This document shows positions 13,542 to 16,647 of a stretch of 16,647 nt of DNA, in pieces; position 1 is the first letter of the stretch; the number at the start of each line of letters is the position of its first letter. The translations under genes and the position numbers were made by a program. Source of the stretch: Candidatus Altarchaeales archaeon (GTDB lineage: Archaea; Altiarchaeota; Altiarchaeia; IMC4; QMZM01); the NCBI GenBank assembly GCA_003663115.1, contig QMZJ01000010.1:1-16647 (forward strand), written 5' to 3'. The notes beneath the pieces are model-generated. The model was given only the letters and a program-made list of their open reading frames with translations, was not told the DNA's origin and made no database searches.

Positions 13542-15110
13542 ATGGTTTTAGCACCGGGGATCTTAATACCGGAGATACAATTCCTGATCTTGCTCATTTT
13601 AGCGGTTATCGTTGCAATAGTTGTTAAATATATAAAGCTACCCTACACCATAGCTCTGGTTATAGCTGGAATCCTCGTGGGACTAACGGGGATAGAGGAG
13701 ATCGAACTGAGCAGGGAGCTCATCTTCTTCATCTTCCTGCCGGCACTCCTCTTCGAGGGATCAATTCATATAGACCTTGACCAGCTGAGGGGGAATGCAA
13801 AGATAATTCTCACTCTGGCATTTATAGGCCTGGTTCTGTCCGCATTCATTGTCGGCATCTTGATACATGAACTTACCGATATTCCACTTATATTTTCACT
13901 CCTCTTCGGGGCCATGATAATGCCGACCGATCCCGTATCTGTCCTCGCGTTGTTTAAGAAGATGGGCGTCTCGAAGGAACTAACAACCATCGTGGAGGGA
14001 GAAAGCCTGTTCAACGATGGAACCGGCATTGTCCTCTTTGAGGTTCTTCTGGCACTTGCTCTGGGCGAGGCACAATTCAACCCGATCGCAACCCTGTTAA
14101 ACCTCGGCTACGTCGTTATAGGAGGTATCGGAATAGGCCTAATTCTGGGATACGTTGCCTACGGCGTCCTGAAGCACATTGACGATCACCTGATCGAGGT
14201 CCTCATTACGGGAATACTTGCATATGGAAGCTTTATCGTAGCTGAATCAATTCATGTCTCCGGTGTGATGGGTGTCGTGGCCGCAGGACTTTTTATAGGA
14301 AACAGGGGAACGCAGTTTGCGATGTCTCCCACGACCAGAATCTCCATCCTGACCTCGTGGGAGATCGCAGCATTCATCATCAATTCCATTATATTCCTCC
14401 TGATAGGGGTCAGAATCCCCCTTGGAAATCTCTACGAGAGCGCATTCCTTGTGTTATCGGCAATTTCTGCTGTAATTTTGGCTAGGATCTTAAGCGTTTA
14501 CCCCCTTCTCTCACTGCTCAATCTGAGATCGAAGATCAAAATACCCCTGAAATGGCAGCATGTGATAAACTGGGGCGGTCTTCACGGTTCGATTCCAATA
14601 GCCCTTTTCCTTGGTCTCAACCCCGAGATGCCCCACTGGAATGAGATCTCCGTCATGGTCTTTGGCGTCGTTCTGTTCTCCCTGATAGTTCAGGGTCTGA
14701 CGGTAGAACCGCTAATAAAGAGATTGAAGATAGTTACCGTGAGACCGGAGGAGGTGGAGTATGAGAGAATTATGGCTCGAAAGATCTCTATCCAGAGGGC
14801 AAGGGAAACGGTCAAGAGGCTGTATAGTAGAAAGGAAATCCCCTACAATGTATATCGGGAGCTGAAGGATCTCTATGAAAAGGAGGCCGATGAACTAAAA
14901 ACATTGACTTCGAAAAAGCTCGAAAAAGAAAGGGTCTTAAGGGAAAAACAACTGAAGATAGCAAAACGAAAGATACTTGATGCCCAAAAAAGCTCTGTTC
15001 TGGAATCCATGAGAAAGGGTCTGATATCCGAGGATGTTGCCTCCGAATTGATCCGGGATCTGGATTCTGAGATAGATAGTCTTAGAGAATGGAAAGATTC
15101 GAGAGAATAG
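13542..15110 (+). CDS. CPA1-family Na+/H+ antiporter (NhaP/NHE type)
   Basis: This 522-residue membrane transporter exchanges Na+ (or K+) for H+ and so controls internal pH and sodium. About 12 hydrophobic helices fill residues 8-395. The CPA1 hallmarks are in place: LFFxPALLFEG-like FLPALLFEGSIHID, the unwound-helix MPTDPVSVLALF (Thr129-Asp130-Pro131), the Asn158-Asp159 ion-binding pair in EGESLFNDGTGIVLFE, HVSGVMGVVAAGLFIGNRG, and the WGGLHGSIPIAL arginine-free helix 11-like segment. A cytoplasmic tail of some 120 residues is strongly charged and predicted helical or coiled, likely regulatory. The last 22 nt overlap the CitG-like gene, so the two are coupled. The substrate ion cannot be fixed from sequence. 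Confidence 0.93.
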   Translation: MVLAPGILIPEIQFLILLILAVIVAIVVKYIKLPYTIALVIAGILVGLTGIEEIELSRELIFFIFLPALLFEGSIHIDLDQLRGNAKIILTLAFIGLVLSAFIVGILIHELTDIPLIFSLLFGAMIMPTDPVSVLALFKKMGVSKELTTIVEGESLFNDGTGIVLFEVLLALALGEAQFNPIATLLNLGYVVIGGIGIGLILGYVAYGVLKHIDDHLIEVLITGILAYGSFIVAESIHVSGVMGVVAAGLFIGNRGTQFAMSPTTRISILTSWEIAAFIINSIIFLLIGVRIPLGNLYESAFLVLSAISAVILARILSVYPLLSLLNLRSKIKIPLKWQHVINWGGLHGSIPIALFLGLNPEMPHWNEISVMVFGVVLFSLIVQGLTVEPLIKRLKIVTVRPEEVEYERIMARKISIQRARETVKRLYSRKEIPYNVYRELKDLYEKEADELKTLTSKKLEKERVLREKQLKIAKRKILDAQKSSVLESMRKGLISEDVASELIRDLDSEIDSLREWKDSRE

Positions 15111-15985
15111 CAAACCTCGCACAACTGGCGGCAGTTCTCGAGGTAAGTACCGAAAAACCCGGAAATGTCACTCCAACCCACGATTTCCCTGACACGACCT
15201 ACGAGGACTTCATCTTTGGTTCTATAGCCATAGCCCCCGCGATCAAAAACGCCGCCCTGAATGGCTTCAGAGCGGGCAACAGCGAAATCTCTCTAAAAGA
15301 GATCAACATCGGTGAGAACATAAAAAATGCAATTTTAGACGTAAAAAAATCCCATCCCGGGGGGAACACACATCTGGGGATGCTAATGCTTTTCATACCA
15401 ATAGCCTCTGGAGCCGGTTTCTGTATCTCCCACAACTCTGAATTTTCCCACTCCCTGAGAGAGAACATAGCAAAGATTCTCGAAAACTCAACCGTTAAGG
15501 ACTCATTAAACCTTTACTCGGCCATAAAGATCTCAAACGCGGGGGGACTGATGGGTCGGTTAAGAGAACCAAGAATTCCATTCCACAATCTGATGGAAAT
15601 CTCCTCTTCGGGGGATAGGATCGCAGAGGAACTAACAAGTGGGATGAGAATTACCTTCGAGATCGGGGTCCCAACCCTGGATCGCGTGTATCGGGAAACC
15701 AGAAACCTAAGAAAGGCAATCCTTCAGACATACCTGGTCCTTTTGTCGGAATTCCCCGATACCTTCATAGCAAGAAAATCCGGTTCAGAAAAAGCAAAAG
15801 TCATCCTAAGAGAGGCCCAGAAGATTCTCGAAAGAGGGGGAGTATTCACAAAAGCAGGGAGATCTGCAATAGAGGAACTCGACATAAACCTTAGAAGAGA
15901 GGGAAACAAACTAAATCCAGGGACAACGGCGGATCTGGTTGCTGCGGCTCTTTTTGTGTGGTTATTACTTGAGAAATTTCAGTGA
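15089..15985 (+). CDS. CitG-like triphosphoribosyl-dephospho-CoA synthase family protein
   Basis: The protein has 298 residues and the all-helical CitG/MdcB fold. The bacterial enzymes make the triphosphoribosyl-dephospho-CoA prosthetic-group precursor of citrate and malonate lyases. The recognisable segments are LEVSTEKPGNVTPTHDFPDTTYEDF near residue 20, the KKSHPGGNTHLGMLMLF segment near residue 90, and the C-terminal ERGGVFTKAGRSAIEELD region. Archaeal members occur in genomes without citrate lyase, so the true product is uncertain, and I assign only the family. The ATG at 15089 lies inside the end of the antiporter gene (22-nt overlap, different frame), which makes translation coupling likely; no better start follows closely. 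A terminator-like hairpin begins within its stop codon. Confidence 0.83.
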   Translation: MERFERIANLAQLAAVLEVSTEKPGNVTPTHDFPDTTYEDFIFGSIAIAPAIKNAALNGFRAGNSEISLKEINIGENIKNAILDVKKSHPGGNTHLGMLMLFIPIASGAGFCISHNSEFSHSLRENIAKILENSTVKDSLNLYSAIKISNAGGLMGRLREPRIPFHNLMEISSSGDRIAEELTSGMRITFEIGVPTLDRVYRETRNLRKAILQTYLVLLSEFPDTFIARKSGSEKAKVILREAQKILERGGVFTKAGRSAIEELDINLRREGNKLNPGTTADLVAAALFVWLLLEKFQ

Positions 15986-16010
15986 ATTTCTGCAGGAAAT
16001 TCCCTTCTTT
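15984..16010 (+). terminator. Terminator-like hairpin after the CitG-like gene
   Basis: The 7-bp inverted repeat GAATTTC (15984-15990) and GAAATTC (15996-16002), loop TGCAG, overlaps the stop codon and is followed by CCTTCTTTT. This is a fair intrinsic-type terminator. It is also the first in the long row of hairpins that follows, so it may belong to that array. Confidence 0.45.
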
Positions 16011-16205
16011 TGGTCAAGTTCAACCCTTTTAGAAAAAGCGTTGACGGCAACCTTTTTAGGAAAAAGGTTGATCAAAAAAATTCATATTAAATTTTTGGTC
16101 AAGCTTTTCCAAAGCTTGAGCGTTGAAGGAAAAAATTTTGTCTAAATTTTTGGTCAAGCTTTTCCAAAGCTTGATGCGTCAAGGTTTTCTTTCTAAGAAA
16201 AGCTT
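16009..16205. repeat. Three tandem two-hairpin units (TTTGGTCAAG type)
   Basis: Each unit reads TTTGGTCAA, a hairpin, a GCGTTGA-like spacer, then a second hairpin. Unit 1 starts at 16009 and holds an imperfect hairpin (16021-16043) and the 10-bp CAACCTTTTT/AAAAAGGTTG hairpin (16048-16070). Units 2 and 3 share an exact 32-nt repeat (16088-16119 and 16143-16174) whose hairpin arms are TCAAGCTTT and AAAGCTTGA. Their second hairpins differ completely in sequence (16131-16151 and 16185-16201). Confidence 0.75.
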
Positions 16206-16301
16206 GGGCCCGATGGGATTACGAAGAATCTTTTTCTTTAGGAGTGCAAAAATCGTAGATTTTTGGCTACCAAAATTGCGAGCAATTTTGAGTAAAGAAA
16301 A
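16206..16301. repeat. 96-nt direct repeat, copy 1, folds as three-way junction
   Basis: It starts with GGGCCCGATGGGAT. An outer 10-bp stem TTTTTCTTTA (16231-16240) / TAAAGAAAAA (16293-16302) encloses two perfect hairpins: AAAAATC-GTA-GATTTTT (16248-16264) and CAAAATTGC-GA-GCAATTTTG (16271-16290). The second copy is at 16552-16647 and differs at only three bases, all in the first loop. Confidence 0.85.
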
Positions 16302-16326
16302 ACATTCACGAAAAGAAACCCGTTAA

Positions 16327-16354
16327 GTGCAGCTAAGCGCAGCGCATGCTGCAC
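16327..16354. repeat. 28-nt hairpin, right copy of a shared element
   Basis: Arms GTGCAGC (16327-16333) and GCTGCAC (16348-16354) form seven perfect pairs. The copy at 67-94 matches at 20 of 28 positions with a compensatory stem change, and in both places TTAA precedes the hairpin and an AAACTG/CAGTTT hairpin follows. Confidence 0.6.
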
Positions 16355-16362
16355 CACATGAT

Positions 16363-16396
16363 CCAAACTGTGTTAACAGTTTGGGCCCGATGGGAT
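16363..16396. repeat. AAACTG hairpin joined to the GGGCCCGATGGGAT motif
   Basis: A 9-bp stem CCAAACTGT/ACAGTTTGG with loop GTTA (16363-16384) runs directly into the second copy of GGGCCCGATGGGAT (16383-16396). The motif's other copies start at 16206 and 16552, and each also directly follows a hairpin. Confidence 0.7.
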
Positions 16397-16551
16397 CGAA
16401 ATAAGTGTGAGAACCTACGGTTCTCCCCCTTTCAACGCCATAAGGGCATTTCATGCCCTTATCAACCCCAAATAATTTTTTGGTATGCAGCACCTCTCCC
16501 TTAGCATCCGGAAATTCTTTTTGGGAATCCAAACACTTTTCTAAAGGGTTT

Positions 16552-16647
16552 GGGCCCGATGGGATTACGAAGAATCTTTTTCTTTAGGAGTGCAAAAATC
16601 TACGATTTTTGGCTACCAAAATTGCGAGCAATTTTGAGTAAAGAAAA
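16552..16647. repeat. 96-nt direct repeat, copy 2, cut by window end
   Basis: It is identical to 16206-16301 except that the loop of the first inner hairpin (16594-16610) is TAC instead of GTA. The outer stem is TTTTTCTTTA (16577-16586) with nine bases of its partner visible before the window stops. Confidence 0.85.

Larger units (their letters stand above)
15986..16647. repeat. Hairpin-array non-coding region, right end
   Basis: No convincing gene is visible in these 660 nt; short open frames here have no recognisable protein features and would cross the repeats. The stretch is packed with at least twelve short inverted repeats, mostly perfect 7-10 bp stems with 2-5 nt loops. Examples are 16048-16070, 16099-16119, 16154-16174, 16185-16201, 16248-16264, 16271-16290, 16363-16384, 16409-16425, 16440-16462 and 16531-16551. 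They are arranged in larger units described as separate entries. The array runs off the window end, so its full size is unknown. It could be a palindromic mobile-repeat cluster, structured RNA(s), or recombination substrate. Confidence 0.8.

Noticed and set aside
192..15985. A defence island, toxin-antitoxin or prophage in the gene block
   Set aside because: Every gene was assigned to housekeeping, transport or surface families; no nuclease, toxin, integrase or phage protein was seen.
16206..16302. A complete tRNA gene on the minus strand
   Set aside because: Only the T-loop/acceptor-like 3' string is present; no matching 5' acceptor strand, D-arm or paired anticodon stem could be found, although a CTCCTAA string occurs.
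15986..16532. Short open frames at 15939-16145, 16123-16326 and 16323-16532
   Set aside because: They run through the hairpin array, have no recognisable domain, and the first lies in another frame of the CitG-like gene's end. Repeats explain them.
16206..16647. Direct repeats as a CRISPR array
   Set aside because: Repeat copies are 96 nt and lie 346 nt apart, internal hairpins are the main feature, and there are no regularly spaced unique spacers or cas genes.

Overview
The window is a gene-dense piece of an archaeal chromosome, most likely from a euryarchaeote of the anaerobic or thermophilic kind. The evidence is the gene content: archaeal 2,5-diaminopyrimidine reductase, a long single-chain multi-OB RPA with a zinc finger, DUF63, DUF371, a ThiD-ThiN fusion, Taw1, aIF1A and a RIO1 kinase. 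Arg codons are mostly AGA/AGG and Ile is often ATA. TATA boxes sit about 25-30 nt before many start codons, which suggests largely leaderless mRNAs. I cannot name the lineage; GluRS and RPA are the best markers for placing it.

Layout. 1-191: hairpin-rich non-coding DNA. 192-821 (-): riboflavin/F420-pathway reductase, divergent from 883-2547 (+) glutamyl-tRNA synthetase. 2550-5495 (-): nitroreductase, RPA and DUF63 membrane protein in one tight run. 5531-6457 (-): a secreted, membrane-anchored protein with a Thr-rich stalk. 6689-8710 (+): HAD phosphatase, then the ThiDN thiamine enzyme. 8773-9018 (-): small PRC-barrel protein, divergent from 9092-10027 (+) Taw1. 10089-11588 (+): a type II/IV secretion-type ATPase with no partner gene nearby, tail to tail with 11566-11976 (-) HisI. 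12015-13512 (+): aIF1A, RIO1 kinase and DUF371, a translation/ribosome block. 13542-15985 (+): CPA1 Na+/H+ antiporter overlapping a CitG-like transferase. 15986-16647: 660 nt of non-coding DNA packed with short perfect hairpins.

Most of the coding part is ordinary archaeal housekeeping: cofactor synthesis (riboflavin/F420, thiamine), tRNA charging and wyosine modification, replication (RPA), translation initiation, ribosome maturation, His synthesis and ion homeostasis. The individual genes are well-known families.

The least explained part is the non-coding DNA at both ends. The right end holds at least a dozen small inverted repeats with mostly 2-5 nt loops. They are organised in higher-order units: a tandem two-hairpin unit, a 96-nt direct repeat that can fold as a three-way junction, and a 14-mer (GGGCCCGATGGGAT) present three times that resembles the antisense of a tRNA T-arm/acceptor end. 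The two copies of the 96-mer differ only in a three-base hairpin loop, which is exactly inverted (GTA against TAC). A 28-nt hairpin in the left-end DNA matches one in the right-end array with a compensatory base-pair change, and both are followed by a second AAACTG/CAGTTT hairpin. This looks like one family of structured repeat elements flanking the gene block; its function (RNA, DNA mobility or terminator clusters) is not known from the sequence alone.
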